This document shows, piece by piece, positions 34,800-44,111 of a stretch of DNA of 64,000 nucleotides. The notes under the pieces were generated by a model, which saw only the letters and a program-made list of their open reading frames with translations, ran no database searches and was not told the DNA's origin. The DNA lies in contig NZ_AUFL01000004.1 of NCBI RefSeq assembly GCF_000426485.1, forward strand, positions 1 to 64,000. Reading direction: 5' to 3'. Position numbers and translations under genes: made by a program. The stretch's first letter is position 1, and each line of letters opens with the position of its first letter. This DNA comes from Indolivaga capnocytophagoides DSM 22835 (GTDB taxonomy: Bacteria > Bacteroidota > Bacteroidia > Bacteroidales > Dysgonomonadaceae).

Positions 34800-35453
34800 T
34801 TATTCAGCGTTGCCCGTGATATCATAAATCTCTTTAATCTTATCCAGTTCTCTATCCAAATCGAAATATAAATCATGAAGACGTGCATCTTTGATGTCGA
34901 ATACCCATCCTGCAACTTTCGGATAGCCTTTTTCGTAATAGGATTTTTGTACTTCTCCCATTTTTATGATATTGCGGCATTGCTCATATGTATTAAGCTC
35001 TACTAGGCGTCGGTGTCTGGCTTCTGTATCATCAATAACATCCAGCTCTTTTTTATGTAGGTGATAAACATCCCGTATACTTCGCAGCCATGGGTTAAGT
35101 ATTCCGTAGTCTGATTTTTTCATAGCAGCTTGTATGCCTCCGCATCCATAATGTCCACAAACGATAATGTATTTTACTTTAAGATATTCTACTCCGTAAT
35201 TAATAACGGAAAGCACATTCAAGTCGGTCGATATTACCATGTTTGCAATATTACGGTGAATAAATACCTCCCCGGGTTTAAGGCCCATAACCTGATTGGG
35301 GTGTACCCTGCTGTCAGAACATCCGATATAGAGAAAATCGGGGTGTTGATCGGCTGCTAATAGTTTGAATAAACCGGGGTTATCGACTTTATTTTTTTCG
35401 ATCCATTTGTTATTCGCTTCGAAGATTCGGTCATATTTTTCTTGATCAGACAT
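34800..35453 (-). CDS. can: Beta-class carbonic anhydrase
   Basis: A 217-residue cytoplasmic enzyme that hydrates CO2 to bicarbonate. The zinc ligands are in YIGCSDSRV (with the Asp-Arg dyad) and CGHYGCGG. HRNIANMV, another fixed phrase, lies between them. It is a single gene upstream of and divergent from pheT. No clear promoter was found on its strand. Length and motifs match the E. coli Can type. Confidence 0.94.
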   Translation of the reverse strand: MSDQEKYDRIFEANNKWIEKNKVDNPGLFKLLAADQHPDFLYIGCSDSRVHPNQVMGLKPGEVFIHRNIANMVISTDLNVLSVINYGVEYLKVKYIIVCGHYGCGGIQAAMKKSDYGILNPWLRSIRDVYHLHKKELDVIDDTEARHRRLVELNTYEQCRNIIKMGEVQKSYYEKGYPKVAGWVFDIKDARLHDLYFDLDRELDKIKEIYDITGNAE

Positions 35454-35627
35454 ATATACGTTTTTAGTTGGGTGATAAAGATACTATTAATTGCTTTTTA
35501 TTATTTATAGTTTTTGCGGTTTTCTGTTGGTTTCTCTAATCGTTTAATGATATTGATTGTAAACAGAGCATCACATTCTACCTATAACAATAAGGCTTTT
35601 GGGTTTTTTATTACGTGATAAATTTTG

Positions 35628-35635
35628 TAATTTTG
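35628..35635 (+). promoter_or_regulatory. -7 box of pheT
   Basis: TAATTTTG fits TAnnTTTG, with only a poor -33 element. The leader of about 70 bases contains a small hairpin, AGCCG/CGGCT at 35674-35691, close to the start codon. Confidence 0.5.
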
Positions 35636-35709
35636 ACAGGCTTAAAATGAATAAAGAAAAATAATATATAAACAGCCGGATTTAAACGGCTTAGAAAGAA
35701 TTTTGGAAT

Positions 35710-38169
35710 ATGAATATTTCATACAACTGGTTAAAAGATTTTGTTGATTTCGACTTAACACCCGAAGAGGTTTCGGATGCTTTAACTTCTATTGGTCTGG
35801 AAACGGGAGGTATAGACGAAGTTCAAACAGTAAAGGGCGGACTTGAAGGTTTGGTGATCGGAGAGGTGTTGACATGTGTTGATCACCCCAATTCGGATCA
35901 TTTACATATAACAACCGTAAATGTAGGACAAGAAGCTCCACTTCAGATTGTTTGTGGTGCAGCTAATGTAGCTGCCGGGCAAAAGGTTGTTGTTGCTTTG
36001 GTTGGTACGGTTTTATATTCAGGAGAAGAGTCATTTACGATTAAGAAGTCTAAAATCAGGGGAGAGGAGTCGTTCGGTATGATCTGTGCTGAGGATGAAA
36101 TCGGATTAGGAACTAGTCATGATGGTATTATTGTACTACCTGCTGATGCAGTTGTAGGTACACTAGCCAAAGATTATTATAATATAAAAAGCGATTACGT
36201 TCTCGAAGTTGACATCACTCCAAACAGGGTTGATGCAGCATCTCATTTCGGTGTGGCACGCGACTTGGCAGCTTATCTGAAACAGAACGGAAAAGGAGCC
36301 GAATTGAAACGTCCTTCTGTTGATGGATTCAAAACTGATAATTCGAAGAAAGGCATCACTTTAAAAGTTGAGAATACAGAAGCTTGCCCTCGTTACGCAG
36401 GAGTAAGTATAACAGGTGTAAAAGTTACTGAGAGTCCCGATTGGCTGAAAGAGCGTTTGTCTATCATAGGATTGCGTCCTATAAATAATATTGTGGATGT
36501 GACTAATTATGTATTGCACGAACTGGGGCATCCGCTTCATGCTTTCGACAGCAAATACATTACAGGGGGAACTGTATATGTGAAAACTCTTACAGAAGGA
36601 ACAAAATTTACCACATTGGATGAAGTTGAGCGAACTTTGAGTGAAAGAGACCTGATGATATGCAATGACAAAGAAGGTATGTGTATCGGCGGAGTTTTCG
36701 GCGGATTAAAATCAGGAGTAACAGATTCTACTGCTGATGTTTTTCTCGAATGTGCATATTTCGATCCTACATGGGTACGTAAGACAGCTCGTCGTCATGG
36801 TCTGAATACCGACTCATCGTTCCGCTTTGAGCGAGGATGTGACCCTAACGATACATTATATGTGCTGAAGCACGCTGCATTACTCATTCAGGAAGTTGCT
36901 GGAGGTACTATCATAGGAGATATTCAGGATGTTTATCCGACAGTGATAGAAAATCCTGTTGTAGAATTGACTTATGCAAAAGTAAATTCATTGATAGGTA
37001 AAGAGCTATCAAAAGAAACCGTTAAATCAATATTAGCAAGTCTCGAAATTGAAATAAAGAGCGAAAGTACAGATGGTTTAACTCTAAGTATTCCTACATA
37101 CAGAGTAGATGTGACTCGCGAAGTAGATGTTATCGAAGATATTCTTCGTATATATGGTTACAATAATATTGAGATAGGAGAGTCGTTGAAGTCTAACCTA
37201 TCGTATCAAACACCGACTGACCGTAGTTATGATTTGCAAAATCTGATTTCTGAACAATTGACAGGAGCAGGTTTTATGGAGATACTCAACAACTCTCTTA
37301 CTAAAGAAGCATATTATACAGGTCTTAATACTTATCCCGATTCGGCTTGCGTACATCTATTAAACCCTTTGAGTGCCGATCTGAATGTGATGCGTCAATC
37401 ATTGCTGTTCGGAGGTTTGGAAAGTATAGCTTATAACCGTAACCGCAAAAACAATGATCTGAAATTCTACGAATTCGGAAACTGTTATTATTTTGATACC
37501 GAGAAAAAAGATGCAGAAAAACCTCTAAACGAATATTCCGAAGAATTTCATTTGGGAATATGGCTTTGCGGAGATTCTGTTAATAATAGCTGGGTTGCAC
37601 CTACCGAAAAATCTTCGGTGTATCAGCTTAAGGCTTATATAGAGAATGTTTTGCTTCGTCTGGGAATACCTGCCGACAAATACGAATACGAACCAGTTTC
37701 GAATGATATATACAGTTCTGCGTTGATTATTAAAACCCGTAACCGAGTTTTAGGAACATTGGGTATTGTGGCTAAAAAACTGCTGAAACAAACAGATGTG
37801 AATACCGAGGTTTTCTTTGCAGAACTTAACTGGGATGCTATGATGAAAGAGATCAAAAAGCATAAAGTTACATTTGCCGAAATATCTAAATATCCTGTTG
37901 TAAAACGAGACTTAGCTTTGCTATTGGATAAAGCTGTTCTGTTTGATCAGATTGAACGTATTGCTAGGAAATCTGAAAAGAAACTATTAAAAGAGGTCGG
38001 TCTGTTTGATGTCTACGAAGGAAAGAACCTGCCGGAGGGTAAAAAGTCTTATGCTGTGAACTTTGTATTGCAGGATGATGAAAAGACATTAACAGATAAG
38101 CAAATAGATGCCATCATGCAGAAAATACAGAAGTCGCTGGAGCAGGAGCTTGGTGCTTCTTTAAGGTAA
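35710..38169 (+). CDS. pheT: Phenylalanyl-tRNA synthetase beta subunit
   Basis: An 819-residue PheT. Domains in order: B1/EMAP-like tRNA-binding (about 40-150, HPNSDHLHITTVNVG), B3/B4 editing domain with PNRVDAASHFGVARDLAAYL (about 170-400), B5 domain (about 410-480), the catalytic-like core (about 490-690), and the C-terminal ferredoxin-fold anticodon-binding domain (about 725-819, SKYPVVKRDLALLLD). With PheS it charges tRNA-Phe. PheS is not in this window, as is usual in Bacteroidales. A palindromic terminator follows. Confidence 0.97.
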   Translation: MNISYNWLKDFVDFDLTPEEVSDALTSIGLETGGIDEVQTVKGGLEGLVIGEVLTCVDHPNSDHLHITTVNVGQEAPLQIVCGAANVAAGQKVVVALVGTVLYSGEESFTIKKSKIRGEESFGMICAEDEIGLGTSHDGIIVLPADAVVGTLAKDYYNIKSDYVLEVDITPNRVDAASHFGVARDLAAYLKQNGKGAELKRPSVDGFKTDNSKKGITLKVENTEACPRYAGVSITGVKVTESPDWLKERLSIIGLRPINNIVDVTNYVLHELGHPLHAFDSKYITGGTVYVKTLTEGTKFTTLDEVERTLSERDLMICNDKEGMCIGGVFGGLKSGVTDSTADVFLECAYFDPTWVRKTARRHGLNTDSSFRFERGCDPNDTLYVLKHAALLIQEVAGGTIIGDIQDVYPTVIENPVVELTYAKVNSLIGKELSKETVKSILASLEIEIKSESTDGLTLSIPTYRVDVTREVDVIEDILRIYGYNNIEIGESLKSNLSYQTPTDRSYDLQNLISEQLTGAGFMEILNNSLTKEAYYTGLNTYPDSACVHLLNPLSADLNVMRQSLLFGGLESIAYNRNRKNNDLKFYEFGNCYYFDTEKKDAEKPLNEYSEEFHLGIWLCGDSVNNSWVAPTEKSSVYQLKAYIENVLLRLGIPADKYEYEPVSNDIYSSALIIKTRNRVLGTLGIVAKKLLKQTDVNTEVFFAELNWDAMMKEIKKHKVTFAEISKYPVVKRDLALLLDKAVLFDQIERIARKSEKKLLKEVGLFDVYEGKNLPEGKKSYAVNFVLQDDEKTLTDKQIDAIMQKIQKSLEQELGASLR

Positions 38170-38196
38170 GATATAAGATCTCATTTGCAGATATTA

Positions 38197-38228
38197 AATA
38201 AGGTTATCCATTAATGGATAACCTTATT
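38197..38228. terminator. Bidirectional terminator after pheT
   Basis: AATAAGGTTATCCATT and AATGGATAACCTTATT form a perfect 32-base palindrome with an AT tip. It probably serves pheT and may also act on the convergent activase transcript. Confidence 0.75.
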
Positions 38229-38256
38229 GCTTATTTAACAATTTGTTAAAACAGAT

Positions 38257-38270
38257 GAGGTCTTAGACCC
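38257..38270. repeat. GGTCTnAGACC palindrome
   Basis: GAGGTCTTAGACCC, a strong copy of the dispersed palindrome, between the pheT terminator and the activase stop, followed by TTTT. Confidence 0.5.
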
Positions 38271-38320
38271 TTTTATGATTATTTCTGTAACGTTAATAGG
38301 TTTGTTAGCCATTTAATGGC

Positions 38321-41300
38321 TTACGATATCATAAAGTGCAGACGGTTTTGCAGATTTACTTCGGCGATGCCACCGTCTATATCTAGATAGAGGATATTCA
38401 TATCGGGGTACAACGTCTTCATTCGTTTTTCGACACCTTTCGCAACAATATGGTTGGCTATACATCCGAATGGTTGAATACATACAACTTTATTGACCCC
38501 CTTACGGGCATAGTGTGCAACTTCTCCGGCAATAAGCCAACCTTCGCCAAACTGATTTGACAGACTTAAAACCTCAGATGCAGCTTCGGCTTTCGCAAAG
38601 ATCGATTCAGATGGTTCGTAGAATCGGAAATTGCTCATGATCTTTTCATATTTCTTGATTTTCATATTGATAAGCTGCCAGATCACAGGTTTCAATGCTT
38701 TTTCGAAGATTGTTTCTTCTTTCAAACCGTTCTTTACGTCTTCCTTGCTATTCACAAAGAATTGTAGCAGGAAGTCTAGTAAGGGTGGGCATGAAACCTC
38801 GACTTCTTTCGACCTCAGCCATTCTGTAATATTGGCTTGAGCATAATTATTGTATTTGAGGAATATCTCACCTATTAAACCTACTTTAGTATATTGTTTA
38901 TCGTGTATCAATACATTATTGAAATCGGCGACAGCTTCTTTCAAGAGTCGGCGTAAAGTTTTAGGTGAATTCGCTCGTACGGCATCTATACCTCTTTCTA
39001 TATAGAAATCGAAGACCGATTGTGAATCTCCTTTTTTCTTTTCTCTTACGGATATAGCACTATGCATCTGTTGCAAAGCATCCGAATAGAGAACCGTATC
39101 AACGGCTATCTTAGCCAACTTCTTCCAATCAATATTAAATTGGCTTTCTTCGTTCTGATATGAATCGCCAGATGATAGAGCTATTACAGGAATGTCTCGA
39201 AAGCCGGCATTGATAAGTCCGCTCTTTATCTGAGCCAAATAATTAGTCGCACGGCATTGTCCTCCCGTTTGAGTTATAGCCAATACAATATCTTGTACAT
39301 CATATGCGCCCGATTGCAGAGTATTTATGATGTCGCCAAGTATAAGAGTCGAGGGATAACAAACTTCATTGTTCCCATACATCAACCCCAGATCGGCAGA
39401 CATTTTATTTGATTTTGGGAGATTCTCTATTTTATAACCAACTAATTCGCCCAAAGCCGGTGCGAACGGTGATAAGAAATCAGTAAACCAAGGTATCAGT
39501 ATTGTCTTTTTACGATCGTTAGCCGTATAAGGTATGCGATATCCTTTGTAATCTTCGGTGTGGGTCTTTCTTTCTTTTGTATTGATGGTTTTGAGTGATT
39601 CGACCAATGAACGTAATCTCAGCCTGATAGATCCGGGACTGGCTATTTCGTCAATACGGAGTATTGTGAGATTTTTACCTGCCTGTTTCAATATATCCTG
39701 TACCTCGTCCATAAGAAATGAATCGGGACCACAACCAAATGAGTTTAGCTGTATCAATTGAATATTGTGGGGAAGCTTAGCGACTTCCATTGCTGCTTGT
39801 ACTACACGATTTGGAAATGCCCATTGAGAAACGATATTTAATTTACCGAATCCATGACTTTCTTCTTTGCGAAACACATCGTCAGTAAAAACAAGAGCTC
39901 CCAGATCGGATAATATTTGTCCTACTTTCTGGTGGATCAAAGGATCCGCATGGTACGGACGCCCCGCAACAACGAAGGCGGTGAGATTATTATCTATTGC
40001 ATCTTGAAGTAACGCTTTTTGCTGTTCCCTCAATTGTATTTTTGTATCTGTTTTTACCTGCATAGCTTTCGCAAAGGCATGTTCGAATGTGCTTTTGCTT
40101 ATACCCAGCAAAGTTAGGTATTCGTAGCAGCCTTTTTTCAAAGCATTGTCATTGCTAAAAGTGATAACAGGCTTATCGAATGGTATTCCGTATTTTTCTT
40201 CGGGTTCAACCGAACTTCTTATTACTTCCGGATAACCGCTCACTACCGGACAATTAAATGAATTGGACGAACTACCAAATTCTTTTTCTTCCTTTGGTAT
40301 GATAGGATAAAATATACGATCCACTTTCTGTTCTATCAAAGACAGTATATGTCCGTGTACCAGTTTTGCCGGGAAACAGATGTTATCGGACATAACACCT
40401 CCTACACCTTTTTGGTATAACGGGAATGTAGACTCGGGAGAAAGTCTCACATTAAAACCCGATTCGGATAATAGAGTATGCCAGAAAGGATAATTGTCGA
40501 ACATATTCAATACACGGGGAATACCTATCGTTTTTCCCTGACGTATATTATCGGGATTTACCTTTTGATCGAAAAGTGTATCATTTTTGATATCAAATCC
40601 GTTAAATCCTCCTTTTTGAGCTGTATTTTTATTATAGAATATCTTTTCGCATTTATTTCCGGCATAACATATATTGCCGTTTTCGAATTTGAATCTCAAT
40701 ACCGAGCAGTTGTTTGTACATCCTTTACACTGTAATTCCTTACTATTGATCAAGTCCGGATTCGGTAATAACGAAAGATTATTGAAATAGGTCTTGCTTT
40801 GTTCTTTTTTCCATAAACTTTGAGCATACAAAGCTGCACCTAAAGCACCCATTAGTTCAGGATGATCTGTAGAACCGACCGATTTGCCTGATAGTAATTC
40901 CAATGCACGGTATACTGCATCGTTGCGGAATGTACCTCCCTGAACAACAATGTGGTTACCGAGTTGTTTCAGGTTTGAAATCTTCAAAACTTTATACAAA
41001 CAGTTTTTCACAACAGAATATGCCAGACCGGCAGCAATATCATCCATTCCTGCATTTTCACGCAAAGACTGTTTTACTTTCGAATTCATGAATACTGTGC
41101 ATCGCGATCCTAAGTCGGATGGATACTGAGCAATACATGCCGATTCGGAAAACTCTGTCAAAGACATATTCATTGTAGATGCGAAATTCTGTAAAAATGA
41201 ACCGCATCCAGCAGAACAAGCCTCATTCAATTCGATATTTGATATGACACCGTTTTCTGTAAATATCGATTTGATATCCTGTCCACCAATATCGAGGATA

Positions 41301-42562
41301 AAAGACACTTGCGGATCGACATATTGTGCGCCAGACAGGTGAGCCATTGTTTCCACTATGCCATAATCAAGCCCTAAAGCCGATTTGATAAGGTCTTCGC
41401 CGTAACCGGTTGCTGCAGAAGAAATAAATCGGTACGTGATGTTATTATCCTCTGCTTGTTTTCTGAATTTAGCTAGTCCCTCTACAACTTTCTTCAAAGG
41501 ATTACCTTCATTACCTCCATAGAAAGTATATAATATATTGGCTTCGGCATCCATTATTACAATCTTTGTAGTTGTAGATCCCGAATCTATACCAAGAAAA
41601 CATTCGATCTTGTCATTATTCTTGAGTTTTCTGAATTTCAGAGGTTTTATTTTTCTGTTCAGCTTCCATGTCCGATACTCGTTTTCATCTTTAAACAGAG
41701 CAGGTAAGGAATCTTTTTGTGTACTTATATTGTTCTCTGATTTAGCCAGAAGAGTATTTAAGTCGTGATATATAGTTTGCTTGCTCTCGAAGAGGGCTGC
41801 ACCCCATGCAGGAAAGTATTCCCCATTTTCGGGAACAGTGAGATCTTCTTCCGAGATTTTCAATACCGAACGAAAAGCATTTCTAAGGGCTGGAAGAAAC
41901 GTTAGAGGCCCTCCGATACACAGTATCTTAGGTGTAATGTCGCAGCCTCTGGCCAAAGTGGTTACACTTTGCAATGCTACAGCATGAAGTATTGAACCGG
42001 ATATATCGGAAACAGGAATATTTCGACTTATCAGATTTTGTACATCTGTTTTTGCAAATACTCCGCAACGTGAAGCGATAGGGTAGGTCTTTTCACAAAG
42101 AAGAGCCTTTTTTCCTAATTCTTCGGTCGAAATATTCATCAGATTTGCCATTTGGTCTATAAATGCGCCTGTACCGCCTGCACAACTCCCATTCATCCGG
42201 ATGTCAGGATGCTTGCCCTGTTTGAAAAATACCATTTTAGCATCTTCTCCTCCTAAGTCTATAAGCGTATGTGTTTCCGGATACACTTTATTTACTACTT
42301 CAACTGCGGCAACTACTTCCTGAACAAATTCGATTCCTATACGTTCGCCGATACCCATTCCTGCCGAACCTGTAATGTTTATACAGAATTCCGTTTCAGG
42401 ATAGAGAGACACAACCTTCAGAAGTTCTTCTTCGAAAGATTGCTGTATATTAGCCTGATGTCTTCTGTAAGCTTTATAAATAATCTGAAACAGAGAGTCT
42501 ATAATGACTATCTTGATAGTGGTTGATCCTACGTCAACACCCATTTTATATTGATGTTTCAT
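38321..42562 (-). CDS. Giant acyl-CoA dehydratase activase-related protein (two ASKHA ATPase domains plus dehydratase/DCCP-like region)
   Basis: A 1413-residue cytoplasmic iron-sulfur protein related to the HgdC/BadF-G activators of 2-hydroxyacyl-CoA dehydratases and to double-cubane cluster proteins. ASKHA ATPase domain 1 (1-265) has GVDVGSTTIKIVI, GSCAGGTGAF (Cys127) and SRCGVFAKTD (Cys166); domain 2 (320-585) has GIDSGSTTTKIVI, EACSAGCGSF and SRCTVF. A cysteine knot follows (Cys612, 615, 619, 632, 638). The rest holds the DUF2229 region (VMSDNICFPAKLVHGH) and dehydratase-like phrases (NSFGCGPDSFLMDEV, QTGGQCRATNY, QPFGCIANHI). It should use ATP to push electrons to low potential. The substrate is unknown. 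A TetR gene precedes it by 12 bases. Confidence 0.87.
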   Translation of the reverse strand: MKHQYKMGVDVGSTTIKIVIIDSLFQIIYKAYRRHQANIQQSFEEELLKVVSLYPETEFCINITGSAGMGIGERIGIEFVQEVVAAVEVVNKVYPETHTLIDLGGEDAKMVFFKQGKHPDIRMNGSCAGGTGAFIDQMANLMNISTEELGKKALLCEKTYPIASRCGVFAKTDVQNLISRNIPVSDISGSILHAVALQSVTTLARGCDITPKILCIGGPLTFLPALRNAFRSVLKISEEDLTVPENGEYFPAWGAALFESKQTIYHDLNTLLAKSENNISTQKDSLPALFKDENEYRTWKLNRKIKPLKFRKLKNNDKIECFLGIDSGSTTTKIVIMDAEANILYTFYGGNEGNPLKKVVEGLAKFRKQAEDNNITYRFISSAATGYGEDLIKSALGLDYGIVETMAHLSGAQYVDPQVSFILDIGGQDIKSIFTENGVISNIELNEACSAGCGSFLQNFASTMNMSLTEFSESACIAQYPSDLGSRCTVFMNSKVKQSLRENAGMDDIAAGLAYSVVKNCLYKVLKISNLKQLGNHIVVQGGTFRNDAVYRALELLSGKSVGSTDHPELMGALGAALYAQSLWKKEQSKTYFNNLSLLPNPDLINSKELQCKGCTNNCSVLRFKFENGNICYAGNKCEKIFYNKNTAQKGGFNGFDIKNDTLFDQKVNPDNIRQGKTIGIPRVLNMFDNYPFWHTLLSESGFNVRLSPESTFPLYQKGVGGVMSDNICFPAKLVHGHILSLIEQKVDRIFYPIIPKEEKEFGSSSNSFNCPVVSGYPEVIRSSVEPEEKYGIPFDKPVITFSNDNALKKGCYEYLTLLGISKSTFEHAFAKAMQVKTDTKIQLREQQKALLQDAIDNNLTAFVVAGRPYHADPLIHQKVGQILSDLGALVFTDDVFRKEESHGFGKLNIVSQWAFPNRVVQAAMEVAKLPHNIQLIQLNSFGCGPDSFLMDEVQDILKQAGKNLTILRIDEIASPGSIRLRLRSLVESLKTINTKERKTHTEDYKGYRIPYTANDRKKTILIPWFTDFLSPFAPALGELVGYKIENLPKSNKMSADLGLMYGNNEVCYPSTLILGDIINTLQSGAYDVQDIVLAITQTGGQCRATNYLAQIKSGLINAGFRDIPVIALSSGDSYQNEESQFNIDWKKLAKIAVDTVLYSDALQQMHSAISVREKKKGDSQSVFDFYIERGIDAVRANSPKTLRRLLKEAVADFNNVLIHDKQYTKVGLIGEIFLKYNNYAQANITEWLRSKEVEVSCPPLLDFLLQFFVNSKEDVKNGLKEETIFEKALKPVIWQLINMKIKKYEKIMSNFRFYEPSESIFAKAEAASEVLSLSNQFGEGWLIAGEVAHYARKGVNKVVCIQPFGCIANHIVAKGVEKRMKTLYPDMNILYLDIDGGIAEVNLQNRLHFMIS

Positions 42563-42574
42563 AATTCTTAAGGA

Positions 42575-43219
42575 TTAGAAAGTGTTGTCAGCATTGCTTG
42601 AATTGGGTCTCAGAGAATTAATCACGAATTCGATAACATATTTTTCGTGATTTTCAATGAGATTGTCATACATATTCCGAGGTATCTCAAGTAGAGTTGT
42701 AGCCATGTTCCCAAATATAAAAGGGAACATACATAACGACAGTATATTCAATAGAAAGTCGGCAGCAGGAGTTTCCCTGATTGTTCCTTTTCTGACTTCT
42801 TCCTGTATTCGTCCTTCTATTTTACTGAATGAACTGTAGGGATTCTTGTTTTTTATCCGTTGGGTCAGCCCTTCGGGGTTAAGGCTGACTTCATTCAGAA
42901 TGAAAGCTGCTATCTGAGGGTATTCGAATAACAATTCGTAGTAGGTGTGTATCCATGTTTCGATAAGTTCGAAAAAAGGCATATCCGAATGGATGGTGTC
43001 GAATATTCGTTTTGCAAGAATATCCAGAGCATCTTCAAAAATAATCTCGAAAAGATTATACTTCGATTGGAAGTAATAGTTTACCATAGCGACATTAGTC
43101 TCCGAAGCTTTTGCTATATCTCTGACACTCGTGCCTTTATAGCCATTTTTTATAAATAAATACTGAGCTTCCCTGAGTATTCGTTTCTTAACGATGTGTG
43201 AATCTTCTGTGTTAAACAT
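42575..43219 (-). CDS. TetR family transcriptional regulator
   Basis: A 214-residue regulator (if started at ATG 43219, MFNTEDSHIVKKRIL). The helix-turn-helix lies at about 15-60: ILREAQYLFIKNGYKGTSVR, then AKASETNVAMVNYYFQSKYN with the usual Y-Y-F-x-S-K ending. The C-terminal part is the variable ligand domain. Upstream in-frame starts exist at 43249 and 43273 (TTG), but they would place the coding region across inverted repeats that look like an operator. The activase gene follows 12 bases after its stop, so the two form one unit and this protein probably represses it. Confidence 0.87.
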   Translation of the reverse strand: MFNTEDSHIVKKRILREAQYLFIKNGYKGTSVRDIAKASETNVAMVNYYFQSKYNLFEIIFEDALDILAKRIFDTIHSDMPFFELIETWIHTYYELLFEYPQIAAFILNEVSLNPEGLTQRIKNKNPYSSFSKIEGRIQEEVRKGTIRETPAADFLLNILSLCMFPFIFGNMATTLLEIPRNMYDNLIENHEKYVIEFVINSLRPNSSNADNTF

Positions 43220-43281
43220 TTGTTCTAAACGGTTGTTTAACGCAAACATAGTCAAGAAAAATGAATTAAACAAGTGTTTAA
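43212..43281. promoter_or_regulatory. Repeated TTAAACA/TGTTTAA half-sites at the TetR start
   Basis: TTAAACA-AG-TGTTTAA (43266-43281) is a perfect 7-2-7 inverted repeat; a second pair of the same half-sites lies at 43212-43218 and 43234-43240. Paired half-sites at a TetR gene start usually mark autoregulation. Confidence 0.55.
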
Positions 43282-43295
43282 TGTCATAAAAAAAG

Positions 43296-43335
43296 AAAAA
43301 CGCAGTGTGATTAATTGATTATCATGCTGCGTTTT
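43296..43335 (-). terminator. Terminator after kdsB
   Basis: AAAACGCAG pairs with CTGCGTTTT with an inner TGAT/ATCA pairing; on the minus strand the stem is followed by TTTTTCTTTTTTT. It separates kdsB from the TetR gene. Confidence 0.8.
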
Positions 43336-43360
43336 GTGTATATTTATTCTTGATTTATAC

Positions 43361-44107
43361 TTAAATGTTAAGCAGTTTTAAAGCCTTTTCCATATCATCG
43401 GGAGTATCTATTCCTATTGTCTCAACATTGGTGTATCCAACCTTAATCTTGTATCCATTTTCGATCCATCTCAATTGTTCGAGCGACTCGGCGAGTTCCA
43501 ACGAAGACTGTGGTAATTCTGTTATTTTATTCAGAATATCTACACGGTATGCGTACATTCCTATGTGTTTGTAGAATGTATGTTTGTCGAGCCATTCGGT
43601 ATGGTGTACATCCCTGATGTAGGGAATTATGGAACGGCTGAAATAAATAGCTTCGTTATTGTTGTTGATTACGACCTTGGGCGAATTGTTATTAAATAAT
43701 GCTTCAAAGCCATCTTCTTTTTTGAAAGGCTTTACTAATGTTGCCAATTCAATATTCGGGGTGTCAAAACAGTCTTTAATAGCATTTATCTGTTCGGGTT
43801 GGATAAATGGCTCATCTCCCTGAATATTGATAATGACATCAAAGTCTTTGTTTATTTTCTGATATGCTTCTTTGCACCTATCTGTACCGCTTTTGTGACT
43901 GGCTGAGGTCATGACAGCATTTCCACCGAATGCTTCTACGGCTTCAAGTATACGAGTGTCATCGGTAGCAACCCAAACTTCATCCAATGCAAGTTTAACT
44001 TGTTCGTATACTCTTTGTATCATTGGTTTTCCGGCCATATCCGCAAGGGGTTTACCAGGGAAGCGGCTCGAACTGTATCGTGCCGGGATAATTCCTATAA
44101 ATTTCAT
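43361..44107 (-). CDS. kdsB: 3-deoxy-manno-octulosonate cytidylyltransferase
   Basis: A 248-residue CMP-Kdo synthetase. It activates Kdo with CTP for transfer to lipid A. The nucleotide-binding phrase IIPARYSSSRFPGKPLADM opens the protein; VMTSASHKSGTDR, INIQGDEPFI and KHIGMYAYRVDIL follow, all standard. It begins 4 bases after the NfeD gene, on the same strand, and ends at a terminator. Cytoplasmic. Length is normal for the family. Confidence 0.97.
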   Translation of the reverse strand: MKFIGIIPARYSSSRFPGKPLADMAGKPMIQRVYEQVKLALDEVWVATDDTRILEAVEAFGGNAVMTSASHKSGTDRCKEAYQKINKDFDVIINIQGDEPFIQPEQINAIKDCFDTPNIELATLVKPFKKEDGFEALFNNNSPKVVINNNNEAIYFSRSIIPYIRDVHHTEWLDKHTFYKHIGMYAYRVDILNKITELPQSSLELAESLEQLRWIENGYKIKVGYTNVETIGIDTPDDMEKALKLLNI

Positions 44108-44111
44108 TTTT

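Noticed and set aside
42605-42616. GGTCTCAGAGA inside the TetR gene as a further copy of the dispersed palindrome
   Set aside because: It is only half a palindrome and lies within coding sequence, so it is counted as coincidence.
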